From: a virus
Strand: one strand, 5' to 3'
Length of the DNA: 35,308 nt
Virus record (IMG/VR): IMGVR_UViG_3300025897_000032
Location: 1-35,308 of that record
The notes under the pieces were generated by a model. That model made no database searches, was not told the DNA's origin, and was given only the letters and a program-made list of their open reading frames with translations. A program made the position numbers and the translations under genes. Position 1 is the first letter of the stretch; the number at the start of each line of letters is the position of its first letter. This document shows, piece after piece, positions 16,563-24,046 of this stretch.

Positions 16563-16886
16563 ATGACTATAGAACCTATTAAAGAAAAACTAGACGATAA
16601 AATTAAAGCACTTAATTCTACTCGTGTTTTTAAAAAAGTAACACCCAAAGGCGACCTATCTTGGTATATAAAATGGGTATCTGTTGTATTAATACTTTTT
16701 GCTACTTCAGCAAGAGCAACAGGAACTATGCCAGAAATTGATCTATGGTTTGGACTATTTGGAACAATAGGATGGGCTTGGGTAGGCTACTTATGGCACG
16801 ATAGAGCAATCCTATTACTTAACGGTGTGCTAGTTACTATTATTGTTATGGGCTTAATGAAATATTATTTTGGAGTTATAGCGTGA
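16563..16886 (+). CDS. Small membrane protein
   Basis: This 107-residue protein has a charged N-terminus of about 33 residues and three predicted membrane segments (about 35-52, 60-77 and 82-104; WYIKWVSVVLILFATSA, LWFGLFGTIGWAWVGYLW, AILLLNGVLVTIIVMGLM). Such proteins are frequent in marine T4-like phages without known function. It overlaps the CMP-KDO synthetase gene as GTGA. Confidence 0.75.
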   Translation: MTIEPIKEKLDDKIKALNSTRVFKKVTPKGDLSWYIKWVSVVLILFATSARATGTMPEIDLWFGLFGTIGWAWVGYLWHDRAILLLNGVLVTIIVMGLMKYYFGVIA

Positions 16887-17575
16887 GATTAAAAAATTTA
16901 AGAGTAGCTATTTGTATTCCTGCTAGAATGGCTAGCACAAGATTTCCAGATAAGCCTCTTGCATTGTTAAACGGACAACCAATGATTAAACGAGTGTATG
17001 AACGATGCCTTGAAAGTAATCTAGATACATATGTACTCACAGATAGCAAACGAGTTGCAAGTTTATTTCCAAATGAAAATTGTGTAATACAAGATGATCC
17101 TTTTGAAAACGGTACTGAAAGGTGTGCAGGCTTTCCGTATATGAACAGGTACGATGCTATTATTAATGTTCAAGGTGATATGCCTGATATTACTGTTGAT
17201 ATTATTAAAGCAGTAGAAAATGGAATTTTTATAAACGACTCGCCAATAGTAACAGTTTACACAAAGATGAATAAGGACTTGCAAAAAGATCCGAATAGTG
17301 TTAAACTAATACATACCCATGATAAAGCTCATTGGTTTTGTAGAGCAGGATTAGAGTACGGTGCTCATCACTTAGGTGTATACGGATACACAAGACAAGC
17401 ACTATCTGCATATTCTAAACTACATGTATGCAACGAGGAAAACATTGAAAAACTAGAGCAACTTAGATGGTTGCAAAACAACTACACTATGTCAGTTTAT
17501 GAAGTTAAATTTAATGGCATGGAAATTAATACACCCGAGGACTTAATAGAATGGCACAAGCAAAACTCCCAATAA
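16883..17575 (+). CDS. kdsB: CMP-KDO synthetase (3-deoxy-manno-octulosonate cytidylyltransferase)
   Basis: This 230-residue enzyme should activate KDO with CTP, the step before its transfer to lipopolysaccharide or related glycans. Diagnostic motifs are IPARMASTRFPDKPLALLNG at residues 12-31, the lid-like FENGTERC at 74-81 and NVQGDMP at 95-101. It is slightly shorter than E. coli KdsB (248). It starts at GTG 16883, overlapping the previous stop. In QGDMP, Met replaces the usual Glu of the family's QGDEP, so substrate use may differ. It could remodel the host envelope or feed a phage glycan. Confidence 0.82.
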   Translation: MRLKNLRVAICIPARMASTRFPDKPLALLNGQPMIKRVYERCLESNLDTYVLTDSKRVASLFPNENCVIQDDPFENGTERCAGFPYMNRYDAIINVQGDMPDITVDIIKAVENGIFINDSPIVTVYTKMNKDLQKDPNSVKLIHTHDKAHWFCRAGLEYGAHHLGVYGYTRQALSAYSKLHVCNEENIEKLEQLRWLQNNYTMSVYEVKFNGMEINTPEDLIEWHKQNSQ

Positions 17576-18021
17576 AAGATATACTTGCAGCAATTGATAT
17601 GAATGCTAAAAGTGTGTGGAAAGAGTTATCTGATGACGAACGTAAACAAGTGTCGTTCTGGCTTCTTAACCGCTATATAAGCGCCGTACAAGGGTCTAGA
17701 GAAGATATGGAGCTCGCAGTATTCAAAACTAATGAATACTATAATAAACACTTTAATACTATCGGAGTTGGTAGAGAAAATGGACATCAACAACTAATGT
17801 GGCAACTCTTATGTATGAGTGGTTCTTGGGGTAAGATTAAGTTCCATCCGTATATTGGCTTTAAGAAAAAAGGTGCAAATAATAATGTTGCAATAAAATT
17901 TTTAGAAACAATTTATCCTAACATGAAAAGTAAAGAGGTAGAATTACTTGCTGGAATATCTACAAAAAAAGAACTTAAAGAACTTGCAGAAGAATATGGT
18001 ATTGAGAATGTCAAGTTCTGA
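17551..18021 (+). CDS. 62: Clamp loader small subunit (gp62-like)
   Basis: This 156-residue helical protein resembles T4 gp62, the small clamp-loader subunit that works with gp44 to load gp45 sliding clamps. Support comes from the length, IKDILAAIDMNAKSVWKELSDDE at the start, HQQLMWQLLCMSGSWGKIKFHPY in the middle and the end TKKELKELAEEYG, which parallels the end of T4 gp62. No enzyme motif is expected. gp44 and gp45 are not in the window. It overlaps both neighbouring genes. Confidence 0.6.
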   Translation: MAQAKLPIKDILAAIDMNAKSVWKELSDDERKQVSFWLLNRYISAVQGSREDMELAVFKTNEYYNKHFNTIGVGRENGHQQLMWQLLCMSGSWGKIKFHPYIGFKKKGANNNVAIKFLETIYPNMKSKEVELLAGISTKKELKELAEEYGIENVKF

Positions 18022-18697
18022 AAAACCATATGTATGTGAATACTGTAATACAGGATACACAAGAGAAACAACTCTTGCTGTACACATGTGTCAACCTAAA
18101 CGTAGAGCATTACAAAAGAATGAGAAACGTGTACAGCTAGGCATGTATGCGTTCAATCAGTTCTATAAACTTAGTGCAGGTGCAAAGAAAGATAAAACCT
18201 ACGAAGAATTTTGTAAATCACCTTACTATAATGCATTTGTTAAGTTTGGAAGTTTTGTTAACAACGTAAGACCATTGTATCCAGAAAAGTATGTTGACTA
18301 TGTTGTTACTAGTGGAGTAAAATTAGATCATTGGTGTAGAGAAGAAATGTACGAAAAGTATGCATTAGGACTAATTAAAAAGGAAGGAGTACAAACTGCG
18401 TTAGAACGTTCAATAATTACTATGATGGAATGGGCTGACGAAAACAATAGTGTATGGAATCATTATTTTAATTATGTAAGTCTGAACAGAGCAATTTATC
18501 ATATTAAAGACGGTAAAATTAGTCCTTGGCTTATTTTAAATTGCAAGTCTGGAAAACAAATGATGAGTAAATTTAACGATGAACAATTAGAAATAATTTA
18601 TAATGTAATGGATCCTCAGCATTGGGCTAGGAGATTCCAAAAACAAATTAATGATGTTGAAACTGTAAAAGAAGTTGTAAAAGAAAGTAACCTATGA
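18008..18697 (+). CDS. C2H2-type zinc-finger phage protein
   Basis: This protein of 229 residues starts at ATG 18008, inside the end of the gp62-like gene, because the sequence only becomes protein-like there. Residues 5-28 form a zinc finger (YVCEYCNTGYTRETTLAVHMC) with two Cys, one His and a final Cys. The remaining 200 residues are helical and rich in Trp and Tyr (YEEFCKSPYYNAFVKFGSFV, VWNHYFNYVSLNRAIYH, WLILNCKSGKQMM). Position next to gp62 suggests a replication or transcription role, which is inference. Confidence 0.75.
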   Translation: MSSSEKPYVCEYCNTGYTRETTLAVHMCQPKRRALQKNEKRVQLGMYAFNQFYKLSAGAKKDKTYEEFCKSPYYNAFVKFGSFVNNVRPLYPEKYVDYVVTSGVKLDHWCREEMYEKYALGLIKKEGVQTALERSIITMMEWADENNSVWNHYFNYVSLNRAIYHIKDGKISPWLILNCKSGKQMMSKFNDEQLEIIYNVMDPQHWARRFQKQINDVETVKEVVKESNL

Positions 18698-19179
18698 AAT
18701 TAATATATTACCCAGACGAGTTTTTAGATAAAAAAGTAAAAAATGTAGACATATCAAATCCAGGATTTGATCCTATAGAACTTAAAAAAGAAATGGTAGA
18801 CTTTATGTTAGCTAATAAAGGAATCGGATTGAGTGCCAATCAAATAGGTATGGATGCACAAGTTTTTGTTATGGGTGAAAATAAAGACAATGCAATTATT
18901 GTTATTAATCCTGAAGTGTTACAGCATACAGAAGAAACTGTACAAGATGTAGAAGGGTGTTTAAGTTTCCCAAAAGTTTATGTAAAAGTTACGAGACCTA
19001 AAGAAATACTTGTAAAATATTATGACGAAAACTTGAAAGAGGTAAGTACTAAAGTAATTGGGTATTCAGCTAAATGTTTTTTACATGAATTTGATCACCT
19101 GCAAGGAATTACTTTTAAAGATAGAGTATCAAAACTTAGATGGGATATGGCTACAAAAAAGGCTAAGAAAAAAATCTAA
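18694..19179 (+). CDS. def: Peptide deformylase
   Basis: This 161-residue metalloenzyme removes the formyl group from nascent proteins. All three family motifs are present: GIGLSANQ at 43-50 (motif 1), EGCLS at 87-91 with the metal-binding Cys89, and HEFDH at 131-135 with the two His ligands and the catalytic Glu. It ends in a lysine-rich tail. Marine phages often carry this gene, thought to help mature proteins during infection. It overlaps the genes on both sides as ATGA and TAATG. Confidence 0.93.
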   Translation: MKLIYYPDEFLDKKVKNVDISNPGFDPIELKKEMVDFMLANKGIGLSANQIGMDAQVFVMGENKDNAIIVINPEVLQHTEETVQDVEGCLSFPKVYVKVTRPKEILVKYYDENLKEVSTKVIGYSAKCFLHEFDHLQGITFKDRVSKLRWDMATKKAKKKI

Positions 19180-19325
19180 TGACATTTATATTTAGACATC
19201 CTAAATATTATAAAGGACTTAAAAAAGTTTATGAGAGTGAAAAAGTTATTTGTGAAAGATGTAAGGCAAAGGTTACTAGAAAAAACTACGATCTCCATCA
19301 CGGCAAAAAGTGTAGGGAATACTGA
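19179..19325 (+). CDS. Zinc-finger microprotein
   Basis: This 48-residue protein starts at ATG 19179, sharing bases with the deformylase stop, and its TGA overlaps the next ATG. Translation gives a basic N-terminus (FRHPKYYKGLKKVYESEK) and a compact metal-binding pattern: VICERCKAKV (Cys25, Cys28), then LHHGKKC (His41 or His42, Cys46). It is probably a nucleic-acid or protein-binding finger. Tight coupling with the polymerase-like gene downstream suggests they act together. Confidence 0.65.
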   Translation: MTFIFRHPKYYKGLKKVYESEKVICERCKAKVTRKNYDLHHGKKCREY

Positions 19326-19897
19326 TGCCTGATATTGATATAGATTTTGCAGACAGGACAGATATCTTATCAAAGATACAACATCGTGTAGCTAAGTTGG
19401 ACACAGGTAAAAAACATAATACCGGAGTCTACGCAACAGAGATACCACACAATCCTATTGATAAATTATCAACAATCAACTATAAAGACGCAGAAGATCG
19501 AGGATACTTTAAACTAGATTTTCTTAATGTCAGTATATACAAAGACGTTAAAGACGAAAGCCACTTAAATACATTAATGGAAAGGAAACCAATATGGGAA
19601 CTTTTGGAGCATCAAGACTTCGTAGATCAAGTCTTTCATCTAAGCGGTCACAGCAATCTCTTAAAACAATTGAAACCTACTTCGGTAGAACAATTGGCAG
19701 CGACACTAGCAATAATAAGACCAGCAAAGAGACACCTAGCAAACGAGAGTTGGGAAACAATACTAAAGGAAGTATGGATAAAGCCGACCAACGGTGAATA
19801 CTACTTTAAAAAAGCACATGCAGTAAGTTATGCAATGGCATGTGTAGTACATATGAATTTATTATGCGAGCAATTAGATGAACATAGAAAAGTTTAG
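19325..19897 (+). CDS. Miniature DnaE/PolC-like DNA polymerase III alpha core
   Basis: This 190-residue protein looks like a skeleton of the C-family polymerase core, which spans over 400 residues in E. coli DnaE. In order: PDIDIDF (2-8), matching DnaE PDFDVDF, so Asp5 and Asp7 equal D401 and D403; KHNTGVYAT (30-38), like KHAGGVVIA; GYFKLDFL (60-67), like GLVKFDFL, so Asp65 equals D555; VFHLSGHSNLLKQLKP (103-118), like VFQLESRGMKDLIKRLQP; LAATLAIIRP (124-133); and FKKAHAVSYAMA (161-172), like FNKSHSAAYAL. PHP, most of the fingers and the tail domains are absent. Activity is unknown. Confidence 0.7.
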   Translation: MPDIDIDFADRTDILSKIQHRVAKLDTGKKHNTGVYATEIPHNPIDKLSTINYKDAEDRGYFKLDFLNVSIYKDVKDESHLNTLMERKPIWELLEHQDFVDQVFHLSGHSNLLKQLKPTSVEQLAATLAIIRPAKRHLANESWETILKEVWIKPTNGEYYFKKAHAVSYAMACVVHMNLLCEQLDEHRKV

Positions 19898-20561
19898 AAA
19901 ATTCTTAGACGAACTTGAAGTTCAACTTTGGAAAGATGAAACAGGTAAGACAGTTGCCGAAGAAGGCTATAAGTACTCTAAAAACTTTTGGAATTACTAT
20001 AACGAAAAACAATTTTGTATACAACATATGGATCTAGATGGTGTTGAAACTGTTTGTGATATAGGTGCAGGTGTAGGACTGTTAGGCGTACTTTTAAATC
20101 AATGGTACAATATAGAAGTAGAAGCTACTGATGTAAAAGCAACCTTTGACGGAGGCATATTTCAGCAAATGTTTGCTAAAATGAAAACTCCTAGACACTT
20201 GTTAGAAATAAAAAATAAAGAACCAATAGTGCTTCCTAAACACTATGATATGATTACAATTACAAGATCAGTATTTGATAGAGAAGAACTTCCAAATGGA
20301 TACAACAACAAATATCCAGATGAATTATTTGATTATGAATATTTCTTAGATGACATATTTAAACATTGCAATAAATTATTTTGGAAAACTAATTGGCAAA
20401 GCTGGGCTACTCAAAAAGTATTTCCAGAAAGTGTTCGACCCTTTTTATGGTGGCCTGAAAAGAATAGATCGAGTAAAGACGGTGCAAGAAGTAATGCAAT
20501 GTCTAAACCATATCGTGCTTGGTACATTATACTTACTAAAGAAGAGTGGGAGAACAGATGA
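19878..20561 (+). CDS. SAM-dependent methyltransferase-like protein
   Basis: This 227-residue protein overlaps the DnaE-like gene by 20 bp. Residues 57-70 (VETVCDIGAGVGLLG) form a typical SAM-binding motif I, with VEATDVKATF as the following acidic strand. The C-terminal half (YFLDDIFKHCNKLFWKTNWQ, FLWWPEKNRSS, YRAWYIILTKEEW) is aromatic and family-specific. No target motif such as NPPY or PC is seen, so a small-molecule, RNA or protein substrate is more likely than DNA bases. Substrate unknown. Confidence 0.65.
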   Translation: MNIEKFRKFLDELEVQLWKDETGKTVAEEGYKYSKNFWNYYNEKQFCIQHMDLDGVETVCDIGAGVGLLGVLLNQWYNIEVEATDVKATFDGGIFQQMFAKMKTPRHLLEIKNKEPIVLPKHYDMITITRSVFDREELPNGYNNKYPDELFDYEYFLDDIFKHCNKLFWKTNWQSWATQKVFPESVRPFLWWPEKNRSSKDGARSNAMSKPYRAWYIILTKEEWENR

Positions 20562-20788
20562 ACTATGAGTTTGAAGATTACAGAAAACCAAAAAAATTTA
20601 ACTTAGGTCCTTGGCTAACATATCGTGTACCTAGTATATTTGCAATGGATTATATTATTAAGATGTTTCTTTGGTTATGGTTACTCCCTTTTTTAATAGG
20701 GTTTATGGTAACTCCTTTAGGACTACTGTTAAATACAATAATATTTGATTATATCTATTACAGATATATTAAACATTTTACTTCTTAG
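20558..20788 (+). CDS. Small membrane protein
   Basis: This 76-residue protein starts at ATG 20558, which overlaps the methyltransferase stop as ATGA. After a polar start of about 28 residues it has two adjacent hydrophobic segments (FAMDYIIKMFLWLWLLPFLI and FMVTPLGLLLNTIIFDYIYY). It converges with, and overlaps by 11 bp, the minus-strand gene that follows. No function known. Confidence 0.65.
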   Translation: MNYEFEDYRKPKKFNLGPWLTYRVPSIFAMDYIIKMFLWLWLLPFLIGFMVTPLGLLLNTIIFDYIYYRYIKHFTS

Positions 20789-21149
20789 ATCGCCTAACTA
20801 ATTGTACTGATTTACGTTTAATTCTTTTTACAGACATGTTACCTAAGTTAACCACTGGTCCTATTGTTACTTTAACATCTTTAGAATTCATTGACATTAA
20901 AGCATATTGAAACAGCTCCATCTCTGATCTAAGAAAGATGTTAATAGGAATCATTCTATTAGATTCCCACCACCATATATCACCTAATTCTAAAAAGATT
21001 TTTTTGTGTGCATCGTCTATAAGATCGTTGTAGATATACATAGTGGTAACATATTGATCTTGGTTTACTATTATACCAACATATTCTACACCACCATATG
21101 TAGCAACACTTATAAACGGGAAGTCATTCTCTATATTTTTTAATAGCAT
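20778..21149 (-). CDS. Conserved-looking phage protein on the opposite strand
   Basis: This 123-residue protein is the only clear minus-strand gene in the plus-strand block. Codon use matches its neighbours, so I accept it. It is beta-rich: FPFISVATYGGVEYVGIIVN, TTMYIYNDLI, FLELGDIWWWESNRMIPINI; the C-terminus is strongly basic (MSVKRIKRKSVQLVRRSKK), consistent with nucleic-acid binding. It is divergent from the structural gene at 21177 with only 27 bp between the starts, so the two may share control. GATAAAAT lies just upstream of its ATG. Function unknown. Confidence 0.75.
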   Translation of the reverse strand: MLLKNIENDFPFISVATYGGVEYVGIIVNQDQYVTTMYIYNDLIDDAHKKIFLELGDIWWWESNRMIPINIFLRSEMELFQYALMSMNSKDVKVTIGPVVNLGNMSVKRIKRKSVQLVRRSKK

Positions 21150-21163
21150 TATTAATTTTATCC

Positions 21164-21171
21164 GATAAATA
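21164..21171 (+). promoter_or_regulatory. Candidate late promoter GATAAATA
   Basis: GATAAATA ends 5 nt before ATG 21177. As a T4-type late box, it would start transcription at about the start codon. The same octamer, similarly placed, lies before the probable virion gene at 738. Confidence 0.5.
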
Positions 21172-21176
21172 CTTGC

Positions 21177-21971
21177 ATGTCGCAGCTAATACCTAGATAT
21201 TTAGTCAATAACAGAATTCAAATCATAGCTAATGACTCTGGATTCGTAACGGAGTATAGACCAGTGTACCAAAGACAAATAAAAATATATAAAAATATAG
21301 ATAATAAATTACAATTTAGAATTTTAAATGCAGATCAAAAACCTTTATCAATAAGTGGTTATACTGTAAAATTTAATGCGTTTGATGAAAACAAAAGTTT
21401 AATTATTTCACACGATGCAACTGCTGTTGTAGGAGACGATAGTGCTGCAACAAGGGGATTATGTACGGTAACAATAACAGAAAACGATTTATTAAACGTT
21501 GATGATCAATATTTAAGTTATAATATACATTTAGTAGATTCTAACAGTGACAATACAATAACATATTCAGATAGCTTCTTTGGTAATAACGGAACTATAC
21601 AAGTAATTTCAGGTGCTTTACCTGGGCCTCGTGATTCGTATAACTTTACGCAATTTCAACAAGAAGGTATAAACAGTACTATATTCTATAGCGAATCTAA
21701 AACTGCTGAACCTGCTATAAACGGTAATGAAGCATTGCATTCAGCTGCTATTTACACAAGCTCAGCATATATTGGTGACGTTGTAGTACAAGCTACATTA
21801 GATAGTACCGTAACTGAATCAACCCTTTGGGGAGACGTTGCAACTGTAACATTTACCGGATCTGAAACTACGCCAATTCCTGTTAACTTTAATGGTGTTT
21901 TTAACCATTTAAGATTTAAAACTACAGCATCACCTACAGATAAAATTTCAAAAATTCTTGTTAGAAATTAG
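21177..21971 (+). CDS. Probable virion structural protein (BppU-like Ig domain)
   Basis: This 264-residue protein is rich in beta structure, Ser, Thr and Asn. The central part (QFRILNADQKPLSISGYTVK, CTVTITENDLLNVDDQYLSY, FGNNGTIQVISGALPGPRDS) resembles the N-terminal Ig-like domain of phage baseplate upper proteins. The C-terminal part (YIGDVVVQATLDSTV, VATVTFTGSETTPIPVNFNG, HLRFKTTASPTDKISKILVR) looks like a second beta-sandwich. It may decorate the capsid, baseplate or a fibre. A late-type promoter and no ribosome site precede it. Confidence 0.65.
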   Translation: MSQLIPRYLVNNRIQIIANDSGFVTEYRPVYQRQIKIYKNIDNKLQFRILNADQKPLSISGYTVKFNAFDENKSLIISHDATAVVGDDSAATRGLCTVTITENDLLNVDDQYLSYNIHLVDSNSDNTITYSDSFFGNNGTIQVISGALPGPRDSYNFTQFQQEGINSTIFYSESKTAEPAINGNEALHSAAIYTSSAYIGDVVVQATLDSTVTESTLWGDVATVTFTGSETTPIPVNFNGVFNHLRFKTTASPTDKISKILVRN

Positions 21972-22000
21972 TTGACTTTATCTAACTAAGACGCTATAAT
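21972..22000 (+). promoter_or_regulatory. Strong sigma70-type promoter for gp61, leaderless start
   Basis: TTGACT (21972-21977), 17 bp, TATAAT (21995-22000), then 6 nt to ATG 22007. No space exists for a ribosome site, so the mRNA should begin at the ATG. Confidence 0.75.
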
Positions 22001-22006
22001 ATAACT

Positions 22007-22987
22007 ATGAGTATTGTAGCTGAGATAGTTCTGACATACATTCCGCCTAAGCGTAAAAAAACGCCTAGCGGTTGGATCTCCTTCAATGCTCCGTGTTGTC
22101 AGCATAATGGCCAGTCCGTAGACACTAGGCAACGAGGCGGCGTCATCCAAGAAGGAGACAACGTTAGCTATCATTGCTTTAACTGCGGGTTTAAGGCTAG
22201 CTGGCAACCTGGCAGAAATATATCTCATAAATTGCGTAAGTTATTACAATGGATGAATGTTCCTGATGATGTAATTAACAAACTTGCACTTACAGTAATG
22301 CAAGAAAATGAAGGAATACAAGTTAAAAAAAATATAGTAGAATTGCCTAAATTTAATACTGTACCGTTGCCAGATGATGCAATAAAGATTGCAAACATAT
22401 CTAAATTTAATAAACACAGTATGGCAGTACTTGAATATATGTCTACACGTAATCTTAATTTAGACGATACAAATTATTATTGGTCTCCTAGTTTAGGATA
22501 TCGAGATCGTTTAATTATTCCGTTCTACTATGAAAAACGTATCGTAGGTTGGACTGCTAGAACAGTACAAGCTGATAAACAACCTAAATATATGAGTGAA
22601 CAGCAACCAGGCTTTGTGTACGGATTAGACGAGCAAGGACCAAGAAAAGTATTTACTATTGTATGTGAAGGTCCGTTAGATGCAATTCATATTGACGGCA
22701 CAGCTTTACTTGGAAGCGAGATCAAAGATCAACAAGCTATGCTCATCAATAGATTAAATAAAGATGTAATAGTTGTACCTGATAGGGATGAAGCGGGTTC
22801 TAAGTTAATAGAAGAAGCAATAGATCTAGGATGGGGAGTATCACTACCTGACTGGAGTAAAGATATTAACGATATAAGCGAAGCAGTTAGTAAGCATGGA
22901 CGTTTATATGCACTACATAAGATTGTAAGTGCAGCTGAAACAAGCCCTTTAAAAATTAGACTTAAGGAGAAAAAATGGTTTGGTTAA
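22007..22987 (+). CDS. 61: DNA primase (gp61-like)
   Basis: This 326-residue DnaG-type primase makes RNA primers for the lagging strand together with gp41. It has an N-terminal zinc-binding region (CC at 30-31, His33, then HCFNC at 56-60) and a Toprim domain with the catalytic Glu in VCEGPLDAIHIDG (219-231) and the metal-binding Asp pair in VPDRDEAGS (257-265). Length is close to T4 gp61 (342). It is transcribed from its own promoter and overlaps a small gene at its end. Confidence 0.9.
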   Translation: MSIVAEIVLTYIPPKRKKTPSGWISFNAPCCQHNGQSVDTRQRGGVIQEGDNVSYHCFNCGFKASWQPGRNISHKLRKLLQWMNVPDDVINKLALTVMQENEGIQVKKNIVELPKFNTVPLPDDAIKIANISKFNKHSMAVLEYMSTRNLNLDDTNYYWSPSLGYRDRLIIPFYYEKRIVGWTARTVQADKQPKYMSEQQPGFVYGLDEQGPRKVFTIVCEGPLDAIHIDGTALLGSEIKDQQAMLINRLNKDVIVVPDRDEAGSKLIEEAIDLGWGVSLPDWSKDINDISEAVSKHGRLYALHKIVSAAETSPLKIRLKEKKWFG

Positions 22988-23118
22988 AAAATTTTTTATT
23001 TTCTATAACTTTTCCAATTCGATTTTGGATTGAAAAATATTCAGATTGGAAGGAGGAAAGAAAGTATAAAAAGAAAATAAAAGAAATGAAAAAGAAAGAC
23101 CCTTACATTTACAAGTAA
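22975..23118 (+). CDS. Small membrane-anchored basic protein
   Basis: This 47-residue protein starts at ATG 22975, inside the end of the primase gene, with AAGGAG 5 nt upstream. Residues 1-19 are hydrophobic (MVWLKNFLFSITFPIRFW) and the rest is strongly charged and basic (KYSDWKEERKYKKKIKEMKK). A membrane-attached helix with a cytoplasmic basic tail is the likely form. Function unknown. Confidence 0.6.
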   Translation: MVWLKNFLFSITFPIRFWIEKYSDWKEERKYKKKIKEMKKKDPYIYK

Positions 23119-23132
23119 GAGAAAGGCAGTGA

Positions 23133-23369
23133 ATGAAGACGGAATTTGAAACAGGCATATTTGAGGTTTTAAAAAATTTATTAAAAGGCAATAGTATTAT
23201 CTTAGCATTAATATATACGCTAGGTCATATTATTATTGCTATGACAGTTGTTAGTACAATGACTGGAGCAAGTCTATGGGAGGCAGGCACAGTAGCATTA
23301 GTAGAACCAGCAATTAACGGCGTATGGTTTTATGTACTACATAATTTATGGAAAAAATTTAACAAATAA
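23133..23369 (+). CDS. DUF2061-like membrane protein
   Basis: This 78-residue protein has two membrane segments (ALIYTLGHIIIAMTVVSTMT and WEAGTVALVEPAINGVWFYV) and ends in HNLWKKFNK. The pattern, with TGASLWEAG in the middle and YVLHNLW at the end, resembles DUF2061 proteins, which are small and of unknown function. AGAAAGGCAG precedes the ATG. Confidence 0.7.
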   Translation: MKTEFETGIFEVLKNLLKGNSIILALIYTLGHIIIAMTVVSTMTGASLWEAGTVALVEPAINGVWFYVLHNLWKKFNK

Positions 23370-23386
23370 CTTAATACGGATATATA

Positions 23387-24046
23387 ATGAGACATTACTT
23401 AGATTTAGATATATGGAAGATTTTTCCAAATGTTAAACGTGTTGGTGTACAAGTTAGTGGCGGCGCAGATAGTGCTTTAGTTCTTTATACTTTAGTCAAA
23501 TGTATTAAAGACGCTGACATATATGTTATAACTGGATCATTAAATACAGAAAATAATTTTAATGAACAATATGCAAAAGATGTAGTTGCAGAAGTAATAA
23601 GGCTTACAGATACAAAAAGTATTAAAGAACACATTTTTAAAAGACAACGTAAGAGAGGTGAGCAAGCTGGTACTGATCCAAATGTAATATATAGAAAAGG
23701 TATGTTGCATAATGTTGCTAAAAAATATAATTTAGATCTAATGCTAAATGGTGTTACAATGAATCCTCCAAAGGGAATATTAGACGAAGGTAGAGATGAA
23801 CGTAGAGATAAACCTATGCCTTTAACAGTAGAAGATGAATGGATAGTTTCTCCTATATTTCGTCCTTTTGCACAAACAGATAAAAGGTCAATAATGAAAC
23901 AATATAAGATATTAGATATCATGTCATTATTTGAAAAGACATGGAGTTGCGAAGGCACTATAGAATCAACACAAAACTTTACTGTGCCTTGTAGAGAATG
24001 TTGGTGGTGTAAAGAAAGACAATGGGCATTAGAGGTAATAGCATGA
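23387..24046 (+). CDS. QueC-like PP-loop ATPase
   Basis: This 219-residue protein has the PP-loop VQVSGGADSALVLY with SGGADS at 24-29, which adenylates a substrate. The C-terminus carries four cysteines (C188, C202, C205, C208; WSC..., PCRECWWCKER) arranged as in the QueC zinc site. QueC makes preQ0, the 7-deazaguanine precursor of queuosine and of some phage DNA modifications. The middle part lacks the typical GRN motif, so a related PP-loop reaction cannot be excluded. It overlaps the carbamoyltransferase as ATGA. A YhhQ-type transporter gene lies at 15601. Confidence 0.7.
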   Translation: MRHYLDLDIWKIFPNVKRVGVQVSGGADSALVLYTLVKCIKDADIYVITGSLNTENNFNEQYAKDVVAEVIRLTDTKSIKEHIFKRQRKRGEQAGTDPNVIYRKGMLHNVAKKYNLDLMLNGVTMNPPKGILDEGRDERRDKPMPLTVEDEWIVSPIFRPFAQTDKRSIMKQYKILDIMSLFEKTWSCEGTIESTQNFTVPCRECWWCKERQWALEVIA

